Shown piece by piece: positions 37,300 through 50,098 of a stretch of 64,000 bases of DNA. The notes beneath the pieces are model-generated. The model did no database searches and was not told the origin of the DNA. It saw nothing but the letters and a program-made list of their open reading frames with translations. The position numbers and the translations under genes were made by a program. Where the stretch lies: NCBI RefSeq assembly GCF_040939455.1, contig NC_134108.1, positions 34,764,501-34,828,500 of the forward strand, given 5' to 3'. Numbering within the stretch: the first letter of the stretch is position 1; each line of letters begins with the position of its first letter. Source of the stretch: Microcebus murinus (taxonomy: Eukaryota; Chordata; Mammalia; Primates; Cheirogaleidae).

Positions 37300-38955
37300 C
37301 TGGTTTCCAACATGACAGTATAGGCAACACTGGCCTAGTTTCCTAATCTTTCCAAACCTCCAATAAAAACAGATGTAGAGGCTAGAATAATAAAACAAAA
37401 TTCTATGGCCAACATCTATAGCAAAATTCACAGAAAATATATTCTTGCAACACTAAAACTTAAACCTGACATCAGGCCCACATGGTATCAGCAACTGCAC
37501 AGAAGAAAGCAGAGGGAAGACAAAAGCACTTCTGATGAGTCTGAGATCCAGAAACAGATATTTACCTCCCAAATAAGCTATTCCCACTAGTGTTCAAAGC
37601 TCAGGGAGCCAATTCAAAAGCTCAGGCAAACACACTTGAGAAGAGCCTTCAAAGGCTGTGATTCATGAGTGAGTTTAAGGGACCACAGAACAGAAAGATC
37701 ATGCTGCAGAGACCTAACACCAAGAACTCTCCAAACTGACCAACCTAAGGCCCCTTTCAAGGGAGAACTGCCTGAGAGGGTTAAATGGAAGCAAGGTGGA
37801 AACACTGAGGGAAAAGTAAAGAGAAGCTCCAGAATAAAAGTATGAAGGAAAGTCCAGAATCATGAAGGTAGGCGAGTTCACTTGACTCTTCCTTTTCTTT
37901 GAATACAGAAAAATCCTTCTCACCTACAATGAGTTAAGAGGAATACACTGTAGACAGATGTCATGTAAAAGTTTTTATAAGGAAAAAGAATAATGAGCAG
38001 AATAATATTAATGTAAACAATAAGGTGTGCCAGAAAACATCCCACAAAACAGATTTAAAAAATTCCCTACTGTTTCAAAACAAGCTATAAGAATTAGGAA
38101 AATAACATAAACTATGAAAGAATACCAGAAGAATTAGAAACAGTCAGAAATGAGATGATGGCAGGAAGAAGGAATATTTGAAAAGAAAGGAGTCAAAACT
38201 CAGGAAAGGCTTAGAAATAAAAGTCATTCAAGAAATGACTAAACTAGAAGAAACACAAGAACAAATGAATGGATTTGATAATGGTTAAGCCTGTGGATAC
38301 AAGGATAATTCCTTATAAAAATAGAATACAGATAAGAGGAAATTTAAAGAAAATATGAAAGTCAAAAAAAATGGAAAACAACTTAAAAGAAAGTACTAGA
38401 GATAGAAAAAGGCAAACAAAATCCAATACTAAAGAAGTCTCCAAAGAAGACACCTAAAGCAATATAATAGAATCCATACTAAAATGCATAATTCAGGAAA
38501 AATTTTCTGAAATAAATAAAAACTTTAAGCTACACATATGTTGAAAGTGCAAACCACTCGCCTAGAAAAATTTAATCAAAAAAGAGCACATTGAGATATA
38601 TTCTAGTAAAACTAATTTTTAAGCAAAATAAAGTCTTTTGAGTATCTAAATAAAAAGATCAAGTCACTTACGAGAGAAAGAAAGCCTGATTGTCATCATG
38701 CTTTTTAACAGCAATGCTTTATGGCAGAAGACAATGAAATATCTTAATATATTAGAGAGCCCCAAGGAAAGAAAATGTGAGCCAAGGATTTTATATGCAG
38801 TCAAAGTGACTTTCAAAAAAAAAAAAAATGTTGAACTTTTTGTAAACATTCAAGTACTTAGGAAATACTGACCCATGGAATACTTCCTGAGGATTCTATT
38901 ACAGAATAAACTTCAGAAAACCAAAATGACTGGAGAGTAGACAATAAGGACCAGG
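37300..38955 (+). repeat. Probable HAL1/L1M-like remnant
   Basis: Several blocks resemble decayed L1 ORF1 of the half-L1 type: 'aacactggcctagtttcc' near the start, 'attcaggaaaaattttctgaaataaa' (about 38488), and 'ggcagaagacaatgaaat...gccaaggattttatatgcagtcaaagtgac' (about 38720-38812). All frames are broken. Boundaries and family are tentative. Confidence 0.5.
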
Positions 38956-38959
38956 CATA

Positions 38960-39011
38960 AATAGCAATAGTGTATATATATATATATATATATATATACA
39001 CTATTGCTATT
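38960..39011. repeat. Perfect 52-bp palindrome with (TA)n centre
   Basis: The arms 'aatagcaatagtg' and its exact reverse complement 'cactattgctatt' flank an alternating TA run. All 26 base pairs of the possible cruciform or hairpin match, ending at an A/A mismatch at 38959/39012. Confidence 0.92.
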
Positions 39012-39259
39012 ATATATTATAAATATATAAATATATATAATAAATATATATAAATTTAATATTTATTAAATTATTATTATTATAAATTATTATATAATAT
39101 TATTATATATTAATATATTATAATATTATATATTATTATTATAAATTATTATAAATTAATATTTATTTAATATAAATAAATTTATATAAATTTATATAAA
39201 TATATAAATATATAAAAATATTATAAATATATAAATATATTATATATATAATATATTTA
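39008..39259. repeat. 252-bp tract without G or C
   Basis: This is a continuous A/T-only stretch of TA, TAA, TTA and ATAA words with many internal inverted repeats. It overlaps the end of the 52-bp palindrome. It resembles palindromic AT-rich repeats in low complexity, but it is not one long palindrome. Confidence 0.9.
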
Positions 39260-42158
39260 CCTGTAGAACTAAGGTTAAATAATAAATATATGGAAACATT
39301 ATAGTAAATAATGGCTATATGCTATAATAATGTACACACAGCACAATTATTAAAAAGTACAGGAGAAGGAAAAAAGAACATAGAAAATAGAATAAACTTT
39401 CAAGTTACCTTAGAGAAGTTGCTAGATTAATGAAAAATACCATAGAGCTAGAATATCACCAGCCCCTAATGAAATAATGGATACAGACAATAATTTTTAA
39501 TGGCAGTTAATACCATAAAAAGAGAAACAATCAAACAACATGTGACTCCTGATAGAAATACACAACATGATGATCTATGAAATATTTTTATCTATGAAGT
39601 ACAAAAATAAATCAAACCTGAATTTGAAAAAGTCTCTAAATCCCACTATTTTACAGAAAACACAGGAAAAGACCATACTAAATAACCCTACAGGGATACA
39701 ATTAGCAAAACCCAGACTGTGAGAAATTGTTCCAGACAAATTATTCATTTATTTCTACAAATAAATTACAAGGGGGAAAAAAAGGTGAAAAAAGTTTATA
39801 GATCAAAGAGATTTAAAACACACATCAAACAATTGCAATCTATAAACTTTGAATTCCTATTTGAAGAAAATTAAATCTTAAAAAATAATTATGAAGCAAT
39901 TGAGAAAATTTTAACACTTTTTGGATATATGATAATATTAAGAAAATAGTGAGGAATTTTAAACATTTTATAGTTCTGTTTGTTAGAAAAAATAAACAGC
40001 TTACTATAATAGTCTCATCTTCATTAAATTCTCACATTTTTTACCTAGTAATATACTAGCACAAAATTATAGTATAACATCATGAGACAGTAACATCATA
40101 TTACATTGATCAAATAAAAAGTTAGAAATGTTTTGTGTATAAAAATGAAGCAAAATGCTAGAAAGTATGTCAAATGAAAGCTAGTCTAATAAATGATTCC
40201 TTGGTCCAAAACCTGTCATTTTAAGAATTTTCGGTGGTAAAACTTTGAGTTTACTGATTAATCTACCCCATGGACATAATTAGTATTCTATTAAACTTTT
40301 TTATTTTCATGTCATGTCATGAGATCTCTCTGACTTACATTTGAACCCATTTCCTTTATTTAGCCTTCTTAGAAATGGTCATATCAAGACCAAACTTGGA
40401 TTTGCCAATCTTATTGTCAGTAACTACTGGGTGGTTTGGGAAAAAGTTAGAGCCTCATGAAGTAGATGGAAAGATTAAGTGAGATAATATTTAAAATGGT
40501 GGATATGAAAAGCATTCATTAGTTATTACCAAAAAAAAAATTTTGATTAATAGCTATATCATGCAGGTACCTTACAGAAAAAGTAATCCACTATATCTAT
40601 TATAGTCTTAGAAGAAAAGGGACTATTTTGGTATGGGGTTGGGGGAAATTGGGCCTTTACAGAATGTCTAGGAGAACAGAAAATCCAGTTTGTTTACTAC
40701 AGAGACAAGAACAGAGCATCCAAGAAAAATGCGCAAATAGCTGTCACCTTGTTGATTAACACCTAAGATACCGGGAACTAGTTGCCAGAAACTTAGACCT
40801 TGCTTGCCATAAAAGAATCAAATGCCTCCACTGCCAGGATTGCCAATTGACCAGCTCTCATCAACATAACCATTGCTGCTTGCTTCTGCTTACAGGTCTC
40901 GATTGGCTGTATGTGCTTGGTGGAATGTAGGTCACAACTATAATCCTTGCTATAAAGTACTCTGGGAAATACAACTTTAGCCTTCTAGTCTGTATTATAC
41001 AAAAAGATATGCTAGAAGATAGTCAAATGCTTACCAGGTGAACTCAAATAATTATTAAATATCTTCCACTGTGTTTTAACATACTTAAAATGAACCTATG
41101 TTTTTTCTAACATGAGCATAGCCAACTCCTCTAACCCTCCTCAAATGGACTATTCTTCCTCAATACCTCTCATTATCTTTACTATGCTTCTCCAGTCTTT
41201 CCAGATCCTCTATTAAAACGTTAGTAAATTTGGCCCTATATTCTAATTTGTCTAATTAATGCCAAGTATAGCAGAAGGATGTTTTTTAGAAGTCATACAT
41301 CTGCTAAAATATCCCACTGTATTCCGACCTTTCTGAAAGTAAATTGATTTTGTAGATACATGTTCAACTTGTTGGGTATGATTCTTTATTCTTATGTAGT
41401 TATCTATAACATATTGCATATATATTAGCATATGCTTCTTTAATTTGATCTATATTTTAATTTTAGATTATCTTTTAAAGTCATTAAAATTAAGAAAGAT
41501 AATTATCCTTTGAAAAGTATTTAGAATATGTTAGATGCTACTTTTAAAAAAAGTAAAACAACATAAATATTATCAAATTACTTTTTCAAAAATAATAACC
41601 TCCAAATGATACAATACAATACAGTCAAGTTCCAAAATTCATATTCTTTAAAATGGAAGGTCTACTTACTGTCCCTTCTTTTCTCAGCTCAGTATTCATT
41701 ACCTATGGCTACTTTTAGAGTTTAGGGAATCATACAAAAAATATTTATTCATGTTTTCACCTATGAATGAATCCCTTTCTTTAAGAGCCTTTCTCCTTTT
41801 TTTCCAGGCAGACATATATACATATAAAATCATTTAAATATAGGTAAACCCAATGAAGGATAGGGACTTTAATCTTCTAGGAGTAAAAGTGTTAAGAAAT
41901 GTATCAAATCATTTAAGTTTCCCTACCAGATGTGATCAGACTTAAACATTTCACAATTCTGTTTATAGTAAAAATGGCAGAGAAAACAAATGGACAAAAT
42001 TTGCAAAAGATTGAATTGCAAAATAGGAAAATATGAAAAGAGATGAAGGTAAAGGTGAAGGAATTACTTATAGGCGAGGATGAATGGTTTGAATATGATA
42101 CAGAAGGTAATGAAAAGCCAGGTGAACATGAAGATCTTGGCTATAGAATTCTGAAATG
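39260..42158. other. Unassigned AT-rich sequence
   Basis: No gene is recognised. The moderately GC-richer part at 40620-41000 could be an old LTR or DNA element but has no ends or motif I can name. Confidence 0.4.
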
Positions 42159-42721
42159 GCTTAGAGTAGGGATGGGGAACCTGTGGCCTTATAGCCACAT
42201 GTGACTTTCTAGGTCTTTAAGTGCAGCCTTTTGACTGAATCCAAATTTTACAGTTAATCTATTTTTATTAATACATTTTTGTATGTATATTTTATTTTAT
42301 TTTTTAAATGAGTATATTTAAAATACCAAAGAATAAAATAAGTTTCAACAAAATAATCCTCCCAGATTGACCCACACAATTAGAACATTACTAAGCCATA
42401 AAGGCTAAATTGACAACTGCTACATTCATGATTTAGTGCTAACTTCCACTGCCTGACTGGCACCAGTACTGTACAAGGCTGGTTAGCAAGAGTTTATAGG
42501 GGCCGAGTAAGCCAGTCTGTTATCAGCTTTTGATAGTGTTGCTTTGTGTTTCTGTTTGAAGTGGAATTTGTAAATAGTTGCATGGCTTAACAGTATTTTT
42601 TAATTCTGTCTTAACAGGCCATCATATCAAAGAGGACCAAGACAATGCTGAAAGAAGAAAACAGATTTTTAATGAGGACTAAGAATTGCAATATTACCTT
42701 CTTTCTGCTAAAAATAAGACG

Positions 42722-43785
42722 ATTTGCTTGCTTTGTGATACTGCAATATCAACATTAAAGAAACTGAATGCTCATCAGCATTGTAACACTCATAAGCATC
42801 AAAATATTTTAAATTAGAGGGAGAGGCACGAAAGATTGTATTGCAGAAATTAAAAGATGAAAAGCAAAAGCAAAGACAATTCTTTCAAAGCAGCAAAAAA
42901 ACCTGGAATTAATGCCACTGAAGCAACTTATAAAGTAGCTTGTACACTCGGGAAGCCGTTCAGTGATGTAGAAATTGTGAAAGAATGCATAGTCGAAGTT
43001 GTAGGATGCTTAGACCCTGATAATGTTTCAAAGTACAAACAACTGCCTCTTTCAAGGAGAATCATAACTGATTGGCAGCATGAATTAGGCTTCAACATAA
43101 GAGGACAACTTCATGCAATACTTCAAAAGGAAAATGCATATTATGCAATAACTTTGGATGAATCAACTGATATTACTGACTTGGCACAGGTTTTATACTT
43201 CATTTGGGTCATAACAGAAGATTTTCTTTGCTACAAAGAGTTACTTGCTCTGGGTACTCTCACGAACACAGGGAATAGATATCTTCAACAACTTTCAAAA
43301 TAAATGTCAGGAAGTTGAATTGAATTTGGCAAATTTAGTGAGTGTATGTACAGATGGTGCACCTTTCATGACAGGAAAACATGAAGGGTTTATTGCACGG
43401 ATAAAAGAAGTATTAACAGATCCAGATGCTCTCATTTTTTTTCATCGTATCTTGCATCAGCAAAATCTCTGTGCTAAAAAGCTACTACTAATACTTTAAG
43501 TGACACTTTGCAACAAGTTATAAATATTGTTAACTATCTCTGTGCAAATGCAACAGGGCATCATCAGTTTCATAACATGCTAAAGTGTGTGGATTTCCCA
43601 TATCATTATAAAGTGCATTGGCTATTGCAGGGACAGGTGTAGGGCAAAATTTTATCTATGCGAGGAACAGATAGGTAAATTTTATGAAGAACAGAATCGG
43701 CAATGTGAACTATTGAAAGAATATTTCTATAGTAATGAAGCATTTCTGTGTGATATAATGTCAGATCAAAATGACTGAAATATTT
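42722..43785 (+). pseudogene. hAT transposase, N-terminal and catalytic part (broken)
   Basis: The BED-type zinc finger is at 42722-42820 (CLLC, then H-Q-H-C and T-H-K-H). Two in-frame stops separate it from a 148-codon frame at 42857-43303. That frame holds the hAT RNase-H-like block with ITLDESTDIT (first catalytic Asp). A frameshift near 43280 moves the reading to 43245-43499, which contains CTDGAPFMTG (second catalytic Asp). Further shifts occur around 43500-43590, and another piece is open at 43587-43778. Human domesticated hAT genes with ZBED or GTF2IRD2-like C-termini share these blocks. Here there is no sign of domestication, since stops and shifts are numerous. Confidence 0.85.
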
Positions 43786-44106
43786 CTTTGAAAGGTAAAA
43801 CTAAGTCTACATATGATATGTGGCACATAATCCAAGCATTTCAAAAAGAACTATCTTCTTTTGAAACACTTCTTCAAAAGGAAATTTCGGATGAACATTT
43901 CTCCAGTTAGCAAAGGTCACTGGTGAACAGGATGATATATGCAAATCATTTTAACAATACTCAGCTCAGACCTATTAATTGGAGAATACAATGAAAGGTT
44001 CACTGACTTTGAGAATGATGATATATCACACTCAAATTAGCATTTTGGCATCACCTAGTTGATATCACCAAGGCACCTAAAGAACTGCAGATGGACTTGA
44101 GCTGTC

Positions 44107-44121
44107 AGTAGATGACATTTT
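44107..44121 (+). repeat. Target-site duplication of the twin-primed L1, left copy
   Basis: 'agtagatgacatttt' is repeated exactly at 48908-48922. On the minus strand the site reads TTT/AAAA, the canonical L1 endonuclease target. Confidence 0.9.
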
Positions 44122-47100
44122 TTTTATTTCAGCATATCACGGGGATACAAATGTTAAGGTTACGTATATTGCCCATGCCCTCCCTCCCTCCTCGAGTCAG
44201 AGCTTCAAGCATGACCATTCCCGAAACGTTGCACATCTCACTCTTTGTGTCTATATATACCCATCCCCTCCTACCCCTTCTCACCTGCCCAACACCCGAT
44301 AAATGTTATTCCTATATGTCCACTGAAGTGTTGATCCGTTAATACCAATTTTCTGGTGAGTACATGTGATGCTTGTTTTTCCATTCTTGAGATACTTCAC
44401 TTAGTAGAATGGGTTCCATCTCTATCCAGCAATATACAAGAGATGCTTTATCACCATTGTTTCTTAAAGCTGAATAGTACCCCATGGTATACATATACCA
44501 CATTTTATTAATCCACTCATTAATTGAAGGGCACTTGGGTTGTTTCCACAACTTTGCAATTGTGAATTGTGCTGCTATAAACATTAAAGTGCAGGTGTCT
44601 TTTTCATAAAGTGACTTTTGATCTTTTAGGTAGATGCCCAGTAGTGGAATTGCTGGAACAAATAGTAGATCTACTTGTATCGCATTTAGGTATCTCCATA
44701 TTGCTTTACACAAAGGTTGAACTAATTTGCAGTCCCACCAGCAGTGTAGGAGTGTTCCTATCTCTCTGCATCCATGCCAACATTTATTGTTTGGGGACTT
44801 TTTGATAAAGGCCATTCTCACTGGAGTTAAGTGATACCTCATTGCAGTTTTGATTTAAATTTATCTGATGATTAGAGATGTTGAGCATTTTTTCATATGT
44901 TTGTTGGCCATTATTCTGTCTTCTTTTGAAAACTATCTGTGTTCATGTCCTTTGCCCATTTTTTGATAGGGTTGTTTGATTTTTCCTTGCTAATTTTTCT
45001 GAGTTCTAAATAGATTCTGGTTATTAACCCTTTATCGGATATGTAGCTGTGAAAATTTTCTCCCATTCTGTGAGTTGTCTGTTTGCTCCCTTGACAGTTT
45101 CTTTGGCTGTGAAGTGCTTTTTAATTTGATCAGGTCCCCTTTATATATTTTTGTTGCCGCTATGATTGCCTCCAGGGTCTTCTTCATAAATTTTTTGCCT
45201 AGGCCAATGTCTAGAAGAGTATTTCCAACATTTTCCTCTAGAATTCTAATAGTTTCACACCTAAGGTTCAAGTCTGTTATCCAGCGTGAGTTGATTTTTG
45301 TGAGAAGCAAATGGTGTGGGTCTTGTTTCAGTCCTCTACATGTGGCTATCCAGTTTTCCCAGCACCATTTATTGAATAAGAATTCTTTTCCTCAGTGTAT
45401 ATGTCTATCTGCATTGTCGAAGATTAGTTGGCTATATGAGGATGGTTTTGTATCTGGGTTCTCGGTTCTGTTCCACTGGTCAATGTCCTTGTTCTGTGCC
45501 AATCACAAGCTATTTTAATTACTATAGCCTTGTAGTATAGTTTGAAGTCTGGTAAATTGATACCTCCTATTTTGTTTTTATAGCCTAGGATTGATTTTGC
45601 TATATGGGGTTTCTCTGGTTCCATACAAAGTGTAAATTATTTTTTCTATATCTGTGAAAAATGATGATGGTATTTTGATAGGGATTTCATTGACTCTGTA
45701 GGTCACTTTGGGTAGTATAGACATTTTAACAATGTTAATTCTGCTGGCCCATGAGCATGGGTATATTCTTCCACCTGTTTACATCCGCTGCCATTTCCTT
45801 CTTCAGTGTTTCATAGTTCTCCCTGTGGAGGTCTTTTACCTCCTTAGTTAAATATATTCCTAGGTACTTTATTTTCTTTGTTGCTATTTTGAAGGGAACT
45901 GAGTCTTTGATTTGGTTCTCACTTGTACTGTTGTTGGCATATATGAATGCCTCTGATTTCTGTGTATTGATTTTGTGTCCTGAGACTTTACCAAATTCAT
46001 TTATCAATTCAAGGAGTCTCTTGGTTGAATCCTTGGGGTTTTCTAGGTATAATATGATGTCATCAACAAACAGTGAGAGTAGGATCTCTTGTGCTCTCAT
46101 TTGGATGCCCTTACTTCCACTCTTTTGTCTGTTTGCTGTAGCAAGGACTTCCAGCACTATGTTGAATATAGGTGGAGATAGTGGGCAACCACGTCTTGTT
46201 CCAATTCTAAGTGGGAATGTTTTCAATTTTTCTCCATTGGGTATGATATTGGCTGTGGGTTTGTCATATATGGCTTGTATCATTTTTAGGTAAGCCTTGT
46301 CTATGCCTATTTTGTTGAGTGTTCCTATCGTAAAAGGGTGTTGAATTTTGTCAAATGCTTTTTCAGTGTCTATTGAGAAGATCATATGGTCTTTATTTTT
46401 GCTTCTGTTTATATGGTGAGTTACATTTATGGTTTTGGGTATGTTGAACCATCCCTGCATCTCTAGGATGAAGCCCACTTGGTTGTGATGGATTATTTTC
46501 TTGATAAGCACCTGGATTCGATTGGCTAGGATTTTGTTGAGAATTTTCACATCTATATTCATAAGGGATATTGGTCTGTAGTTTTCTTTTTTGGTTGCAT
46601 CCGTTCCTGGTTTTGGTATCAGGGTTCTGTTCGCTTCATAAAATGTTTTGGGGGGTTCCATCCTTCTCAATGTTGTGGAATAATTTCTGCAGGATAGGCA
46701 CCAATTCTTCTTTGTAGGTGTGGTAGAATTCAGGTGTGAAAACATCTGGTCTAGGACTTTTCTTTTTAGGAAGGATTTTTATTGCTGTTTCAATTTCAGT
46801 ACTTGATATTGGTCTGTTCAGAAATTCTATTTCTTCCTGGTTGAGCCTAGGGAAGCTATGTGTTTCTAAGAAATTGTCCATTTCCTCTACATTTTCCAGT
46901 TTGTGTGCATAGAGATTTTTGTAGTATTCATAAATTATATCTTGTATCTCCATGGCATCCGTTGTAATTTCTCCTTTATTTTCCTCATGGAGCTTATTAG
47001 AGACGTTTCTCTTCTGCTTTTCATTAGTCTAGCCAAAGGTGTGTCAATTTTTTTTATTTTTTCAAAGAGCCAACTTTTTGTTTTATTAATCTTGCGTATG

Positions 47101-47508
47101 GCTTCCCTGTTGTCTATTTCGTTTAGTTCTGATTTGATCTTAATGATTTCACTTCTTCTGCTGGGTTTGGGGTCAGTCTGTTCTTCTTTTTCTAGCTCTT
47201 TGAGACAATTCATTAGGTTGTTTATTTGTGATCTTTTCAACTTTTGGAAATAGGCATTTATGAAAATGAACTTTCCTCTCAGGACTGTTTTAGCTGTGTC
47301 CCACAGGTTTGATAACTTATGTCTCCTTTGTCGTTTAGTTCAAGGAATCTTCTGATTTCCATCTTGATTTCCTTGTTTATGAAGTGATCATTCAGCAGAA
47401 GGTTGTTTAGTTTCCATGACGTTGTGTAGAAATGAGACTTCTTCTTCGGGTTGATTTCTACTTTTATTCCATTGTGATCTGAAAACATACATGGTATAAT
47501 TTCTATTT
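44122..47508 (-). mobile_element. Twin-primed L1, 3' segment (older lineage)
   Basis: Read on the minus strand, it goes from the end of the endonuclease domain (47508, at the SDHNGI block) through the RT to the ORF2 end (about 44339), a 3'UTR and an A-tail (T-run at 44119-44125). ORF2 is broken into pieces (47279-47488, 46935-47240, 46636-46953, 45735-46745, 45032-45310, 44339-44842). The RT motif reads FVDD rather than FADD. The 3'UTR has no 9-bp hairpin. Confidence 0.93.
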
Positions 47509-48907
47509 TTTAAAATTGTTTTGAGACATGCTAAAAAACTGGATAACCAACACAAAGAACATGCAAAAAGATTCCAGGACCTGGAACAAGAATTCACCAA
47601 AGAAATTGAAATAATGACAAAATATCAAACTGAACTCCTGGAAATGAAGAATCAATTCAGGAAACTACAAAACACAGTGGAAAGCCTCTAGAACAGGGTA
47701 GATCAAACAGAAGAAACAATCTCAGAAATTGAAGATAACACCTTCCAATTAAATAAATCAGTCACAGAGATAGAGCAGAGAAACAAGAAAAAAGACCAAA
47801 GCCTACAACAGATGTGGGATTATGTGAAGAAACCTAATGTGACAGGCAGTCATCAGACTGACCAAATATCAACTAAAGAGGCCCTTCTACGAGCAGTAAC
47901 ACAAAATTGCAAGTAACATACAAAGGAAAGCCAACCCGAATAATGCCAGACTTCTCTACTGAAACTTTCCAAGCAAGGAGAGACTGGGGCCCCATTCTCA
48001 CTCTTCTGAAACAGAATAATGCCCAGCCTAGAATCTTACTCCCTGCAAAACTAAGTTTTGTATAGAAAGGAGAAACCAAGACATTCTCATATAAGCAAAG
48101 ACTGAGGGAATTCACCAAGACACGACCAGCTCTTTAAGAAGTACTCAAAACAGTATTACCCACGGATCAGCACAATAAACACTCATGAATGTAAATCTAC
48201 TCAAAAGCTAAAGATCAAATTCCAGATACCAAAATGGCTCATGAGAAAAAAAAAGCAACAAAGTTCAACCCAACATCATGAACAGAAATGTGCTCCACAT
48301 ATCAGTTATCTCATTAAATGTGAATGGCTAGAACTCCCCACTCAAGAGACATAAGCTGGCCAAATGGAAAAAAAATGCAAGCCAAGTGTCTGCTGTCTTC
48401 AGAAAACATATCTAACCTGCAAGGATGCAGTTAGACCAAAGGTAAAAGGGTGGAGAACAATATTTCAAGCAAACAGGAGCCAAAAGAAAGCTGGTGTGGT
48501 GGTGCTGATTACTAATAATTTAGTTTTTAAATCAACAAAAGTAATAAATGACAAAGAAGGTCACTATATAATGGAGAAGGGTACAGTTCAACAAGAAGAC
48601 ATAACAATTCTAAATATATATGCACTCAACCTTGGTGCACTCAGATTCATAAAGCAAACTCTACTTGATCTAAACAAATGGATAAACAACAACATAATCA
48701 TAGTTGGAGACTTTAACACCCCACTGACAGCACAGGACAGATCCTCCAAACAGAAATCAACAAAGAAATAATGGACTTAAACAGAACTCTAGAACAAATG
48801 GGCCTGACTAACATTTAGAGGACATTCTACCCCCAAACCACTGAATATACGTTCTTCTCATCAGCTCATGGGTCATTCTCTAAGATTGACCATATCCTAG
48901 TACACAA
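47509..48907 (+). mobile_element. Twin-primed L1, inverted 5' segment
   Basis: The same L1 continues in the opposite orientation: ORF1 from the coiled coil (about 47521) to its end (about 48138), the inter-ORF, then the ORF2 start and most of the endonuclease (about 48280-48907). It stops at 'gaccatatcctagtacacaaagt', about 10 bases before the point where the inverted partner begins. ORF1 also carries an internal deletion of about 175 bp near 47842, joining the KKPNV block directly to the end of the RHAVIRLTK block. Confidence 0.93.
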
Positions 48908-48922
48908 AGTAGATGACATTTT
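48908..48922 (+). repeat. Target-site duplication of the twin-primed L1, right copy
   Basis: It is identical to 44107-44121. Removing one copy plus the L1 rejoins the hAT sequence. Confidence 0.9.
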
Positions 48923-49229
48923 AAAGTCATTGTTTGATGCTAAGAAAAATCCAATTGAAATATGGAAAAATGCAGTAGAATACTCATGCCTTTGGCAATA
49001 TGCCCAAAAAATTCTTTCTTGCTTTTCAACCACTTATTGCTGTGAATCTACATTCTCCTACCTAACTCAAATCAAGACACCATTAACGTCACAAATGACT
49101 GATACCCATCAAGAAGGTCAACAGAATTGCAGACCTCAGTGCTGCAACCAAATATTCAAATGTTTTCCAACAAAAAGCAGACACAACAAAGTCATTAAAA
49201 TGTTAATTAACTTTAAAATTAACAAATAG
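48923..49229 (+). pseudogene. hAT transposase, C-terminal dimerisation part
   Basis: This continues the transposase after the L1 insertion. It encodes the hATC dimerisation block (...CCESTFSYLTQIK.PLTSQMTDTH) with the Glu of CES, the usual third catalytic acid. It is open for 99 codons from 48930 and ends about 150 bp before the 3' terminal repeat, as expected for a hAT. Confidence 0.88.
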
Positions 49230-49391
49230 TTTTATTTTTTGAAATGATTAAGTACATAGTTAGATTTTTTATAAAACAATATACATTTTTAAGTATATCT
49301 AATTAAAGTTTCTTAAATGCAGCCTTATTTGATTATAGCTAAATTAATGTGCCCTTCCAACATGAAAAGGTTCCCCAACCCTAGACTGGAG

Positions 49392-50087
49392 TATAAGAAG
49401 GTAGAAAGAGAATGAATGGTTAGACATCTTTGGCTCCATTGGCCTAAAGCAGATATATTTCAAACTTTCTCAGTTTTGATCAACTAAAACTATCTTCAGG
49501 TAGCTAAAATAATCAATATATTTGGTACAAATATTAGTGCTCAGTTGTTCAGGACAGTGTCAATTGATTATAGACTGAAATTTTTCAACCAACATAATCA
49601 AGAGATAATATTTAAAACAAAGGAAAAGGAAAAACTATAAAACTATAAAGCATAGTCCTCGCTCCCTTAGAACTCCCAGAATCACTCCATACATGCATAA
49701 CCAAGTCTGATAGGTCAAATTGGCAATTTTCAGGCTTCTTTGCTCCAATGTTACTGGGCCAATGACAGAGGCAATGACCAACCTTTTTCCAGCAGGTCCA
49801 GAGCAACCTGGTAAGCAAATTTCAAATCTCTGGAGAATATTTTCATCCCTACAATGAACTACAGGCCCTGCTTATGTTTACCATATGAGCTTATTCTCCA
49901 GCCAATTAAAAGATAAGCAGCCTCAGAAACATATGGTACATATTCCACAATGCTTTGGAGAAATTATATAATATAATTTGTCCTCTATAGAATCTACAGT
50001 TTAACATAGAATACAAATCTGCATTATTAACATAATCTAGCAACCTGCCAATATCAGATTGTTTTTAGGCATAAGTAAATACTAATT
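49392..50087. other. Unassigned sequence
   Basis: Nothing recognised between the hAT element and the Alu. Confidence 0.45.
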
Positions 50088-50098
50088 GTCCCCTTCTT

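Larger units (their letters stand above)
42167..49383 (+). mobile_element. Autonomous hAT-family DNA transposon, interrupted by L1
   Basis: The terminal inverted repeats are 'tagggatggggaacct' (from 42167) and the reverse complement of its partner 'aggttccccaacccta' (to 49383), 15 of 16 matching. The flanking 8-mers 'gcttagag' (42159-42166) and 'gactggag' (49384-49391) match at 5 of 8 positions, acceptable for an old hAT target duplication. Inside is a broken transposase gene. Removing the L1 (44122-48907 plus one TSD copy) leaves about 2.4 kb, a normal size for an autonomous Charlie/SPIN-like hAT. The exact family is not identified. Confidence 0.85.

Noticed and set aside
42722..49229. Domesticated transposase gene
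   Set aside because: Several stops, frameshifts and an L1 insertion break the frame; no sign of preserved coding.
42159..49391. Firm 8-bp hAT target-site duplication
   Set aside because: Only 5 of 8 bases match; kept as a possible TSD but not listed as a feature.
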